Below are positions 25,719 to 35,436 of a stretch of DNA of 64,000 nt, piece by piece. The notes under the pieces are model-generated. The model saw only the letters and a program-made list of their open reading frames with translations. It was not told the origin of the DNA and made no database searches. Each line of letters begins with the position of its first letter. Position 1 is the stretch's first letter. The stretch is from Frigidibacter sp037095735 (GTDB lineage: Bacteria > Pseudomonadota > Alphaproteobacteria > Rhodobacterales > Rhodobacteraceae), in contig NZ_JBAWKD010000003.1 of the NCBI RefSeq assembly GCF_037095735.1, positions 558,001 to 622,000 on the forward strand. The letters are read 5' to 3'. A program made the position numbers and the translations under genes.

Positions 25719-26192
25719 TCACGAGACGCTGGCCAGCGGCAGCAGCGTGGTCGACTTGATCTCTTCCATCGACAGCAGCGCGGTCACGTTGTGGATCTTC
25801 ACCTCTGAAATGAGGGCCTGGTAGAACTGGTCATAGGCGCGGGCATTCTTCACCCGCACCTTCAGGATGTAGTCGATGTCGCCCGCAAGCCGATGAGCTT
25901 CCAGCACTTCCGGGCGGGCGCGCAGCGTGGCGAGGAAGCGGCGCTGCCAGTCGGCCTCGTGTTCCGAGGTGCGGATCAGGACGAAGAAGCAGGCCTCGAG
26001 CCCCAGCGCCTCGGCATCGAGGATCATGGTCTGCCGGCCAATGACGCCCGCCTCGCGCAGCTTGCGGATCCGGTTCCACACGGGCGTCTTGGACGAGCCC
26101 ACCTTGCGCGCGATCTCGTCGAGGGACTGGCCCGCGTCCTCCTGCAGTTCCGCAAGAATTTTCCGGTCCATCTCGTCGATGCGGACAGTCAT
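25719..26192 (-). CDS. Lrp/AsnC-family transcriptional regulator
   Basis: A 157-residue regulator with an N-terminal winged helix-turn-helix (IDEMDRKILAELQEDAGQSLDEIARKV) and a C-terminal RAM/AsnC ligand domain (AHRLAGDIDYILKVRVKNARAYDQF). It is transcribed away from the sulfite-reduction operon across a 158-bp gap with an AT-rich region (TTTTTTCTATATAG near 26290), so it is likely to control that operon in response to a sulfur or amino-acid effector; this is inferred from position. GAGGAG precedes the ATG at 26192. The longer frame upstream enters the promoter area and is rejected. Confidence 0.9.
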   Translation of the reverse strand: MTVRIDEMDRKILAELQEDAGQSLDEIARKVGSSKTPVWNRIRKLREAGVIGRQTMILDAEALGLEACFFVLIRTSEHEADWQRRFLATLRARPEVLEAHRLAGDIDYILKVRVKNARAYDQFYQALISEVKIHNVTALLSMEEIKSTTLLPLASVS

Positions 26193-26350
26193 TCGCCCAA
26201 ACTCCTCATACCGGAACGTCCGGCCTTCAGTGCCCGCATATTCGAACACACGTCCTTTTTGGCAAGCCCGTATGGCGCAAAGGGGGGAGTTTTTTCTATA
26301 TAGAGCAGACGCAGAGGACAATGCCGCAGCGCCGCACCGGGAGAGAGCCC

Positions 26351-26660
26351 ATGAGCAAGAAGTTCACCCCGAAAGTCGTCACCGCCAACGACCTGCTCGA
26401 GGGCGACGTGATCTATCTGACCGCGGACGACCGCTGGACCCGGATGCATGCCGAGGCCGAGCTGATCGAGGACGAGGCGCATGCCCAGCTTCGCCTGCTG
26501 AAGGCGCAGGCGCAGGGCAACCGCATCGTCGGCCCCTATCTGGCCGATGCGAAGCCCGGCGCCCATGGCCCCGAGCCGATTCATTTCCGCGAGGTGTTCC
26601 GTACCCGCGGCCCGTCGAACTATGCCCACGGCAAGCAGGAAGCGAGCGAGGAACAGGCGC

Positions 26661-26668
<8 letters not shown>
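26351..26668 (+). CDS. DUF2849 protein of the sulfite-reduction operon
   Basis: A 105-residue protein (SKKFTPKVVTANDLLEGDVIYLT at its start, then an acidic helix) of the DUF2849 family, which is nearly always found directly before cysI in alphaproteobacteria. No catalytic motif is evident; a role in sulfite reductase assembly or electron supply is a guess. The ATG at 26351 follows GGGAGAG. Its stop lies 8 bp inside the cysI gene, so the two are translationally coupled. Usually a siroheme synthase gene precedes it; here that place is taken by the divergent Lrp gene. Confidence 0.85.
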
Positions 26669-28320
<1,652 letters not shown>

Positions 28321-28331
<11 letters not shown>

Positions 28332-29115
28332 AGCCGCCCTCCGGAAGCCCGTGCTCGACCCGATCGGCGAGCGCGTCATCCGCCTGAACAACCGCTACCG
28401 ACACCACGGCGCGGTCTCGGTGCTGGAACATGCGCTGAAGGATGCCGACCTCGGGCGCATCGCCCTGGTCTCGTCCTTCGGGGCGGAAAGCGTCGTGCTG
28501 CTGCATTTGATCTCGATCATGGACCAGTCGCTGCCGGTCGTGTTCATCGACACGCAGATGCTGTTCCCCGAGACGCTGGAGTACCAGTCGATGCTGGCCG
28601 ACAAGCTTGGCCTCACGGATATCCGACGCATCCGGGCGACCGATGCGGCGCTGGCGCTGGACGATCCCGACGGGACGCTGCACCAGTTCAACACCGATGC
28701 CTGCTGCACCCTGCGCAAGACGGTGCCGCTGGAAAACGCGCTGAAGGATTTCGACGCCTGGATCACCGGCCGCAAGCGCTATCAGGGCCAGACCCGCGCC
28801 GACATCGAGTTCTTCGAGGAAGAGGACGCGACCGGCCGGATCAAGATCAACCCGCTGACCCATTGGGGCCGCGAGGATCTTGAGGAATACATGGTCGAAA
28901 ACCGCCTGCCCCGCCACCCGCTGGTGGCCAAGGGCTACCCCTCGATCGGCTGCGCCCCCTGCACCACCCCGGTCAAGCCCGGCGAAGATCCGCGCGCCGG
29001 CCGGTGGCGGGGCTCGCAGAAGACCGAATGCGGAATACATTTTATCGGAGGCCGCGCCGTGCGTGGACCTGTGGCCGTTGAGTTGGCCTCCACTTCAGGG
29101 GAGAGAAAAGAATGA
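28321..29115 (+). CDS. cysH: Phosphoadenylyl/adenylyl-sulfate reductase, [4Fe-4S] APS type
   Basis: A 264-residue thioredoxin-dependent reductase forming sulfite from adenylyl sulfate. SSFGAESVVLLHLI is the PP-loop region; DACCTLRKTVPL and GCAPCTTPV give the CC...CxxC pattern that binds a [4Fe-4S] cluster, so APS rather than PAPS is the likely substrate. KTECGIH near the C-terminus carries the nucleophilic Cys. The ATG at 28321 lies inside the end of cysI, which gives the expected N-terminus; the longer frame upstream is a shadow of cysI. Its stop overlaps the DUF934 gene by 4 bp. Confidence 0.94.
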
Positions 29116-29483
29116 GCGTGATCGTCCGCGACGACGGCTTTCACACCGATGACTGGGTGGGAGAGGCGCTGGACCTCGAGCCCGACACCTGCCTGAGCAC
29201 GCTCGAGGGCAAGATCGCCGGCCAGAAGCTGGTCCGCATCTCGTTCCCGAGCTTCGCCGACGGTCGCGGCTTCACCATCGCGCGCCGTGTGCGCTCGATC
29301 GGCTATCTCGGCCGGCTGCGCGCCAAGGGCCATGTGCTGGCCGACCAGTACGCGATGGCCCGCCGCGTCGGCTTCGACGAGGTCGAGATCTCGGACGATC
29401 TGGCCGCCCGCCAGCCCGAGGACCAGTGGCTGGCCCGCGCCGACTGGCGCGCGAACGACTACCGCGCCCGCCTGCGCGGCTGA
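29112..29483 (+). CDS. DUF934 protein of the sulfite-reduction operon
   Basis: A 123-residue DUF934 protein: SFPSFADGRGFTIARRVR followed by YLGRLRAKGHVLADQYAMARRVGFDEVEI is the family signature. It is the last gene of the DUF2849-cysI-cysH unit and overlaps cysH by 4 bp. The family is linked to sulfite reductase by genome context; its biochemical role is not established. A hairpin ends the operon 11 bp later. Confidence 0.9.
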   Translation: MSVIVRDDGFHTDDWVGEALDLEPDTCLSTLEGKIAGQKLVRISFPSFADGRGFTIARRVRSIGYLGRLRAKGHVLADQYAMARRVGFDEVEISDDLAARQPEDQWLARADWRANDYRARLRG

Positions 29484-29493
29484 TCCGCCTGAT

Positions 29494-29514
29494 CGGGGGC
29501 CGAAATGGCCCCCG
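29494..29514 (+). terminator. Terminator of the cys operon
   Basis: An 8-bp stem (29494-29501 with 29507-29514, loop GAAAT) followed by TTTCC lies 10 bp after the DUF934 stop, ahead of the reductase gene. Confidence 0.7.
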
Positions 29515-29578
29515 TTTCCGCAGTTGCAGAAACCGGCTTTGCCGGATGGTCCCTTTTCGCTAGAAAGACCCTGCCCCG

Positions 29579-30415
29579 ATGACCGACCAGAGCCCTCCCG
29601 TGACCGATGCAGTGACCGCCGTTCCCGCCCCGAAGCACCTGCCCGACGCCCAGACCGTGACCGCCGTCACGCACTGGACCGACAGCCTGTTCTCGTTCCG
29701 CGTGTCCCGGCCGCAGTCGCTGCGCTTCCGCTCGGGCGAGTTCGTGATGATCGGTCTGCTGGGCGACAACGGCAAACCGCTGCTGCGCGCCTATTCGATC
29801 GCCTCGCCGAACTGGGACGAAGAGCTCGAGTTCTACTCGATCAAGGTGCCGGACGGCCCGCTGACCTCACGCCTGCAGCACATCAAGGTGGGCGACGAGA
29901 TCATCCTGCGCCCCAAGCCCGTGGGCACGCTGGTCCATGACGCGCTCTTGCCCGGCAAGCGCTGCTGGTTCCTTGCGACCGGCACCGGCATCGCGCCCTT
30001 CGCCTCGCTGATGCGCGATCCCGAGACCTACGAGAAATACGACCAAGTGGTGATGATGCACACCTGCCGGACCGTGGCCGAGCTGGAATATGGCCGCAAG
30101 CTGGTCGAGGATCTGAAAAACGACGAGCTGATCGGCGAGATGGTCGAGGGCAAGCTGCTCTACTACCCGACCACCACCCGCGAAGCGTTCGACCGCCAGG
30201 GCCGGATCACCGACAACCTGTCTTCGGGCAAGGTGTTCGAGGATCTGGGCATCGCGCCGATGACCGCCGAGGCCGACCGGGCGATGGTCTGCGGCAGCCT
30301 CGCCTTCAACAAGGACGTGATGGCCGTGCTGGAAAGCTTCGGCTTGCGCGAGGGCGCCAATTCCGAACCGCGCGAATACGTGGTCGAGAAAGCCTTCGTC
30401 GGCGAGGGCGTCTGA
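29579..30415 (+). CDS. fpr: Ferredoxin--NADP reductase
   Basis: A 278-residue FAD enzyme exchanging electrons between NADPH and ferredoxin or flavodoxin. LLRAYSIASPNWDEELEF contains the RxYS FAD motif; ATGTGIAPFASLMRD is the NADP pyrophosphate loop; CGSLAFNKDVM and the C-terminal EYVVEKAF are typical of the bacterial subclass I enzyme. It follows the cys operon but after a terminator, so it probably has its own promoter; it could supply electrons for sulfite reductase through ferredoxin. Confidence 0.94.
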   Translation: MTDQSPPVTDAVTAVPAPKHLPDAQTVTAVTHWTDSLFSFRVSRPQSLRFRSGEFVMIGLLGDNGKPLLRAYSIASPNWDEELEFYSIKVPDGPLTSRLQHIKVGDEIILRPKPVGTLVHDALLPGKRCWFLATGTGIAPFASLMRDPETYEKYDQVVMMHTCRTVAELEYGRKLVEDLKNDELIGEMVEGKLLYYPTTTREAFDRQGRITDNLSSGKVFEDLGIAPMTAEADRAMVCGSLAFNKDVMAVLESFGLREGANSEPREYVVEKAFVGEGV

Positions 30416-30556
30416 CATCAATGACGGGAAAACGGGCGGCGACCGGGAACACCCCGGCGCTGCGGACGTTTTCCTGACGAACCCGTGACGACTCGGGTTG
30501 AAGCGCGCGGCGGACATGCCTATTTTGCGCGCCACCACGACATATTGCTTGGCCAT

Positions 30557-30574
30557 AGAAGGATTGCCGCCATA
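30557..30574 (+). promoter_or_regulatory. Ribosome site and AUA start of infC
   Basis: AGAAGGA (30557-30563) is followed after 8 nt by ATA (30572-30574), at the exact point where homology to the IF-3 N-terminus (IARRPHNAPP) begins. No ATG or GTG lies at usable spacing. An ATT at 30563 overlaps the ribosome site. A GTG at 30485 would add 29 non-homologous residues. Confidence 0.65.
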
Positions 30575-31111
30575 GCTCGCAGACCGCATAACGCCCCGCC
30601 GCAGCGCGACACCGGACCCCGCGTCAACGACCGGATCCGGGCCCCCGAGATCCGCCTGATCGGTGCGGACGGGGAGAACGTCGGCGTGGTGCCCCCGGCG
30701 CGCGCAATGGCCATGGCCGAGGAAGCGGGTCTCGACCTGGTCGAGATTTCGCCGAACGCGGTGCCGCCGGTTTGCAAGATCATGGACTTCGGCAAGTTCA
30801 AGTACGAGCAGCAGAAGCGCGAGGCCGAGGCCCGCAAGAAGCAGAAGATCATCGAGATAAAGGAGATCAAGTTCCGTCCCGGGACCGATACCCATGACTA
30901 CGATGTGAAGATGCGCTCGGTCTTCAAGTTCCTCGAAGAAGGCGACAAGGTGAAGATCACGCTGCGCTTCCGCGGCCGCGAGATGGCCCACCAGGAGCTG
31001 GGCATGGAGCTGCTGAACCGTGTTGCCGCCGACGTGACCGAGCAGGGCAAGATCGAATCGATGCCGAAGCTGGAAGGCCGGCAGATGGTGATGATGATCG
31101 CGCCGCGCTGA
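30572..31111 (+). CDS. infC: Translation initiation factor IF-3 (probable AUA start)
   Basis: A 179-residue IF-3. It binds the 30S subunit, discriminates against non-standard start codons and prevents premature 50S joining. The N-domain begins RVNDRIRAPEIRLIGADGENVG, the linker KFKYEQQKREAEARKKQK is Lys/Arg-rich, and the C-domain includes KFRPGTDTHDYDVKMRS. The start is placed at ATA 30572, where the conserved sequence begins 8 nt after AGAAGGA. E. coli infC uses AUU, allowing autoregulation by IF-3, and a rare start here would permit the same. A strong terminator follows, so infC is not joined to rpmI-rplT. Confidence 0.93.
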   Translation: MARRPHNAPPQRDTGPRVNDRIRAPEIRLIGADGENVGVVPPARAMAMAEEAGLDLVEISPNAVPPVCKIMDFGKFKYEQQKREAEARKKQKIIEIKEIKFRPGTDTHDYDVKMRSVFKFLEEGDKVKITLRFRGREMAHQELGMELLNRVAADVTEQGKIESMPKLEGRQMVMMIAPR

Positions 31112-31136
31112 GCGCCGCGATCCTGCATGGATGATG

Positions 31137-31166
31137 GGCCTGCCCTTCCGGGGCGGGCCTTTTTTT
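31137..31166 (+). terminator. Terminator of infC
   Basis: An 8-bp GC stem (31137-31144 with 31152-31159, one T-G pair) is followed directly by seven T residues. Confidence 0.88.
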
Positions 31167-31290
31167 CTTGATTAATCCACGGCCTCGCGGCCGATCTTAA
31201 CGCATTCTTGACCTCTGTGGCGCGAATCTGGTGCCAGCCCGGCGACCCCGGCGGGCTGTCGGACCCGGCCATCTATGAAGGAGGAAGGCC

Positions 31291-32193
31291 ATGACCATCG
31301 TTGCCCTCCGCCCATCTGCGGCTGCCGGCACCAGCGCCGGCATCAGCCAAGGCAGCGGCAATGGCCTGAGCAATAGCCTCGGGACGGGCCTTGGCGTCGG
31401 CGCCGAAGCCGGTCTGCGGCGGGTCGCGGCGGCGACCTCTGCCAGTTCGGGTACAGACACGACAGGCGTGGACGTCCTGCGGGCGGTGACGGCCCCGGCA
31501 GAGACGGCGGCGGGCGACAGCCAGTTGCGTCAGGAAAGCGCCGCGCTTCTGGCAGCCCTTGGCCGCATCGGCGAGGCCAGCACTGAAACGGCCGAGATCG
31601 CCCGCCTGCGCGACCGGACAGAGGCCTATCTCGCCGCGCTGCGCCCCGTTGCGGCGGCAGAACTGGCCGCCCGCGGGCGGCGGATGATGGTGCTCATCCC
31701 GCCGACACTGCCGCCGCTGCCGCCGGCCGAGGCCGCGCGGCCCGTCCCGCAGGATCGCGCGTCAGACGCGGCGCGGGTGGCCGCCGCCAGCGCCGCCGAG
31801 GCCGCGGCCCAGACAGCGGCGGCGGACAACAGCGGCACCGGAAATGCGGCCGCGCGCAGCCGCGACGGGGCTGCAGAGCTCGCCCGGTTGGCCGGCATCG
31901 CCGCCCTGCCCGGCACGCCTGCGGTCCAGACAACGAGCACGGCCGCGATCGCGGCACCAACGGCCGGCATCGGCGCGGCAGGCGCCGTATCGCCCGCGGC
32001 CGTCCCGTCGGGTCCGGCAACCGCGGCGGAAAGTGTGGTGCGTGCGCAGGCCAGCGCCCTCTCCGCCGGCTCTGGCGGCAGCGCGCCCGCCGGCCGTCCG
32101 GGGCTGATCCGAGCCGTGGCAGGCGTCGCGACCGGGCTCTGGATGGCGGTCGCAGCCTATTCGGCAACCTCGAGCGGCTGGGCCGGCACCTGA
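31291..32193 (+). CDS. Ala/Ser/Thr-rich protein of unknown function
   Basis: A 300-residue protein of low complexity: a Gly/Ser-rich start (GTSAGISQGSGNGLSNSLG), one ordered helical region around residues 75-130 (LLAALGRIGEASTETAEIARLRDRTEAYLAALRP), a proline cluster (IPPTLPPLPP), and an Ala-rich remainder ending in one hydrophobic segment (LIRAVAGVATGLWMAVAAYSA). No signal peptide. The strong AAGGAGGAAGG before the ATG supports translation. I recognise no family. The tail hydrophobic segment could anchor it to the membrane. Confidence 0.65.
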   Translation: MTIVALRPSAAAGTSAGISQGSGNGLSNSLGTGLGVGAEAGLRRVAAATSASSGTDTTGVDVLRAVTAPAETAAGDSQLRQESAALLAALGRIGEASTETAEIARLRDRTEAYLAALRPVAAAELAARGRRMMVLIPPTLPPLPPAEAARPVPQDRASDAARVAAASAAEAAAQTAAADNSGTGNAAARSRDGAAELARLAGIAALPGTPAVQTTSTAAIAAPTAGIGAAGAVSPAAVPSGPATAAESVVRAQASALSAGSGGSAPAGRPGLIRAVAGVATGLWMAVAAYSATSSGWAGT

Positions 32194-32675
32194 CCCTCAG
32201 CGGCGCAACGGTGCCGACAGGCTCGGACAAACCCGCACGAAGACCGCAGACGAAATCATGCCGCTGCAGGGTTCACCTGCCGGGTCAGTGCCACGAGGAT
32301 GCACAATAGAGCCTGATCCGGTCATGGACGTTCGCTGAGCGGGTCAGAACATCCCCCCGCCACGGTGCCGCCAAGACTGGATCGCGTGACCCTTGCGGGC
32401 CCTTCGGGGGGAGCGGCGCCGGCTCCCCGTCCCCGCGCTGATCGGATGATGGTGAGCGCGTGCCAAGCCTCTTGCCGTAGGTAAGATCCCGGGCCGCCGA
32501 ATTCCGCCATCCCGCGGCATTCCGGCCTGCTGCACCCGTCCACGCGGGGCCGTGACTCGGACCGCCGGTCGCGGCACCTGCCGCCGCCCGCGATGCCGGG
32601 CGGCGCGCAAACCGGGCCCCGTCGCGGCAGCCGCGGGAACATCCCCGGCCGGTGCCGCGCACGGCGCCCGCGGCG
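32194..32675. other. Gene-poor stretch
   Basis: About 480 bp without a convincing gene. Open frames here have no ribosome site and look like high-GC chance frames. One 7-bp hairpin (32408-32414 with 32422-32428) lacks a T run. A small RNA cannot be excluded, but nothing recognisable is present. Confidence 0.5.
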
Positions 32676-32936
32676 TCAGCTCATGCCGAGCGCGGCCTTG
32701 TACAGCTCGAGGATCGCTTCTTCCTCGTCGATGTCGTTCTTGTCGCGTTTGCGCAGCGCGATGATCTTCTTCATCACCTTGGTGTCATAGCCGCGGGCCT
32801 TCGCCTCGGACATGACGTCCTTCTGCTGCTCGGCGATGTCCTTCTTCTCGGCCTCGAGGTGCTCGTACTGCTCGATGAACTGGCGCAGTTCGTCGGCCGT
32901 GACGTTGTAGGCGCTGTCGGTGACAGGACTGCTCAT
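32676..32936 (-). CDS. gapR: GapR-family (DUF2312/UPF0335) nucleoid-associated protein
   Basis: An 86-residue helical protein: ELRQFIEQYEHLEAEKKDIAEQQKDVMSEAKARGYD followed by KKIIALRKRDKNDIDEEEAILELY, located by residues 20-80, matches DUF2312. GapR of Caulobacter, a member of this family, clamps overtwisted DNA ahead of forks and RNA polymerase. The start at 32936 follows GGAGAGG; an ATG 12 bp earlier has none. It stands alone. Confidence 0.9.
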   Translation of the reverse strand: MSSPVTDSAYNVTADELRQFIEQYEHLEAEKKDIAEQQKDVMSEAKARGYDTKVMKKIIALRKRDKNDIDEEEAILELYKAALGMS

Positions 32937-33080
32937 CTGCCTCTCCATTCTTGGGCGTTGCCGGTGGCCTTGCTAGTCGGGCCGGGGCACGCAGGCAAGC
33001 CCCGTGCGGCCCGTGCCCGAGCGCGGCCTTGCGTCACGCGCGGCTTTCGGCCAAGAGGCGCTGAACGCAGGGAGGGACGC

Positions 33081-33296
33081 ATGGACTGGCTGATCTGGAT
33101 CGGGGCGGCGGTGTCGGCCGCGGGGCTGGCCGGCATCCTGTGGTGCGCCGCGCGGGTCGCCCGCGACCGCCGCGCCGGCCTCGACGATGCCGCGCTGCGG
33201 GCCCGGCTGCAGAAAGTGGTCGCCGTCAACCTCGGCGCGCTCGCGGTCTCGGTGCTGGGGCTGATGATGGTGGTCATGGGCATCGCGCTGGGCTGA
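33081..33296 (+). CDS. Small two-helix membrane protein
   Basis: A 71-residue protein with two hydrophobic helices (WLIWIGAAVSAAGLAGILWCAA and LGALAVSVLGLMMVVMGIAL) separated by a basic loop (RVARDRRAGLDDAALRARL). GGAGGG lies 5-6 nt before the ATG. Function unknown; Rhodobacterales contain similar small proteins. It is divergent from gapR and converges with the FadJ-like gene. Confidence 0.75.
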   Translation: MDWLIWIGAAVSAAGLAGILWCAARVARDRRAGLDDAALRARLQKVVAVNLGALAVSVLGLMMVVMGIALG

Positions 33297-33372
33297 CCCG
33301 ACCACCGCCAAGCCTGTTACCGCCCAACCTGCCAGTGCCCGGCGCGCCGGAACCCGGCCAGCCGGCGCCGTC

Positions 33373-35298
33373 TCAGGCGCCGCGCCCGGCGCGGATCCGC
33401 TCTTCCCAGCCCGCGGCGGGCTCCCAGAATACCGCCGCCGCGGGCCCGGGGCCCGCCCCGGTCCGCACCGCCATGCCGCGCAGCAGGTTGCGCGCCGCCA
33501 GAAGCCGGGTGCGACCGCCCAGCCGCTCGGCCCAGAGCATCGGCCCGCCCAGATCCGCCGGCAGACCCAGAACCAGTGTCGCCACCAGATCCACCGCTTC
33601 GGCATCGGGCAGCGTCGCCTCGGCGATCAACCGCATCCCCTCGTTCGCGAGCGCGGCAAGGCACAGGTCGCGGGCCTCGGCCGCGCCCAGCGGCGTCTCG
33701 ACCGGTGCGGCCTCGGACTGGAACAGCCGGTCGAGCGCCGCGGGTCCGATCCGCGCCGCCTCGGCCGTGCCGGCGGCGCGCAGCAACGAGGCCAGCCCCG
33801 CCGCCCCGAGGTCGAGCGCCGTCGCCACCGGACCGCGCGCCAGCCCGAGGTCGCGGAACGCAGCCTCGAGCGCGGCGGGCGCGCAGCCAAGTGCCACGCA
33901 ATCGGCCACCGCGCGCCACAGCACGAAGCGCAGGCGCAGCGAGGGCAGCGCCCGCCCCGGCGCGACCTTGACCGCCAGCGCCCCCAGCGCCTCTGCCAGC
34001 CCCGCCAGCCGGCGCAGGCTGTCATGGCTGACCTCGCGCCCGGCGACGATTTCGGCCAGCCCGCCGCCACCGGCGCCCAGCGTCAGCCACAGCCCCGGCA
34101 GCGCGCCGGTGGCCGTGGTGTCGACCGCGAGCGCGGCCCCCACCAGCCCCGGCGGCAGGTCGACGCCGTCGAGCGCAGGACCGGCCGCCAGCGCGACATC
34201 CGCCCCGATGATCCCCGAGGGTTCGAGCGTGGCCGACACCAGCCCCCAGGCATGATCGCGGGCGGCCTCGCTCAGCCGGCCGGCCTCGACCGCGCGGTCC
34301 TGGTCGCCCGCCACCGCCTCGAGCGCGGCGCGCAGCCGGTCGATCTCGGGATCGACGAAGGTCACGGGCAGATCGGCGGCGATGATCGCCGCGGCGATCG
34401 GCGCCAGTTCGGGTGCGGCCCCCAGCAGCGCGACGCCCGCCGGCCGCGGGCCGCCGCGCGCCAGCCGCGCCTCGGTCCGGGCGCGGCGCAGGCGCGCGCG
34501 GGTGCCCGGCGCGGCGGCGAACTGTGCCAGCGCCTCGGCCTCGATCGAGGCCGCGACCTCGGGCGGCAGCAGCAGCACCGCCTCGATGCAGTCGATGGCG
34601 GTCTCGGACAGCGGATCGGTCGCGCGCAGCCGGGCGGCTGCCGTCGCGCCGAGGAAGCGGTCGGGATCCTCGAGCGCGCCGCGGCGGTCGGCCAGCAGAT
34701 GCGCGCCGCCCTCGTCGATCAGCTTGCGTGCGGCGACGCCGGCCGCGGGCGGCTCGGTCGCGGTAACGATCTCGACAAGGCCCGAAGCCTCGGCCTCGGC
34801 CGCGCCCAGCCAGCGGCCCGACAGCACCGCGTCTAGGGTCGGCCCGGCCCCGGCGCGGGCCGCCGCAAGGCCCATCGCCCCGCCCAGCGGCAGCAGGCCG
34901 AGCCTGCGTTCCGGGAAGCCGAAGCGCAGGCTGGGACCGGCGACGCGCAGCGCCGTGGCCAGCGCCAGCGTGGCCGCCGGCCCGCCGACCTTGCCCGAAA
35001 GCCGCGCGACGGTGGGCACGCGGGCGGTGCGCACGACATTGATCAGCGCGAGAAGGGCGTCATGGGTCTGCGGCAGGGTCTCGCTGGCCGCGAGCAGCGC
35101 CGCGGGCAGGCCACCGCGGGGCGCGCGTTCGCCCAGTTCGAAGATCAGCGCCCCGGTGCCCGGATCGGCCAGCGCGGTCAGGCAGAGACCGGTGAAGGCC
35201 TCGATCGCCTCGGGCCGTCCGAGATCCTCGGGCGTCAATGTCACGGGATTGAGCGCCGCCGGCGCGGGGCCCGCGGACTGCACCGCCTGTTCACTCAT
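33373..35298 (-). CDS. Degenerate FadJ-like protein (crotonase + 3-hydroxyacyl-CoA dehydrogenase folds), probable pseudoenzyme
   Basis: A 641-residue protein laid out like FadB/FadJ: crotonase fold (residues about 40-175), Rossmann region (about 290-350) and C-terminal dehydrogenase helical domain. Key sites are damaged. The crotonase GGGxE oxyanion/Glu motif reads GKVGGPAATLAL, losing one catalytic Glu, although FGFPERRLGLLP keeps the other. The NAD loop GxGxxG reads LLGAAPELAPIAAAI. The catalytic HFFxP segment is absent. ADLGGPMLWAERLG near the C-terminus still matches the family. It is longer-framed and intact, with no stop, so it is maintained rather than decaying. A structural or regulatory acyl-CoA-binding role is possible. 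The gene stands between a FliM-like gene and a small membrane protein. Confidence 0.75.
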   Translation of the reverse strand: MSEQAVQSAGPAPAALNPVTLTPEDLGRPEAIEAFTGLCLTALADPGTGALIFELGERAPRGGLPAALLAASETLPQTHDALLALINVVRTARVPTVARLSGKVGGPAATLALATALRVAGPSLRFGFPERRLGLLPLGGAMGLAAARAGAGPTLDAVLSGRWLGAAEAEASGLVEIVTATEPPAAGVAARKLIDEGGAHLLADRRGALEDPDRFLGATAAARLRATDPLSETAIDCIEAVLLLPPEVAASIEAEALAQFAAAPGTRARLRRARTEARLARGGPRPAGVALLGAAPELAPIAAAIIAADLPVTFVDPEIDRLRAALEAVAGDQDRAVEAGRLSEAARDHAWGLVSATLEPSGIIGADVALAAGPALDGVDLPPGLVGAALAVDTTATGALPGLWLTLGAGGGGLAEIVAGREVSHDSLRRLAGLAEALGALAVKVAPGRALPSLRLRFVLWRAVADCVALGCAPAALEAAFRDLGLARGPVATALDLGAAGLASLLRAAGTAEAARIGPAALDRLFQSEAAPVETPLGAAEARDLCLAALANEGMRLIAEATLPDAEAVDLVATLVLGLPADLGGPMLWAERLGGRTRLLAARNLLRGMAVRTGAGPGPAAAVFWEPAAGWEERIRAGRGA

Positions 35299-35436
35299 CT
35301 GCTGCCGCCCCTTTTCCCCACCGGGCTTGTTCTGTCCCCATCCTGAGGCCCAGCGACCGGCCGCTCAACGCGCGAGGTGCCGCCGGACGCCAGAAACCGC
35401 AACGAACGTGGCACCAAGGTAACGGATTTTCGGTTC

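Noticed and set aside
32194..32675. A possible structured small RNA or SRP-like RNA in the gap before gapR
   Set aside because: No conserved SRP, 6S or tmRNA sequence was found, and the only hairpin is short and lacks a T run.
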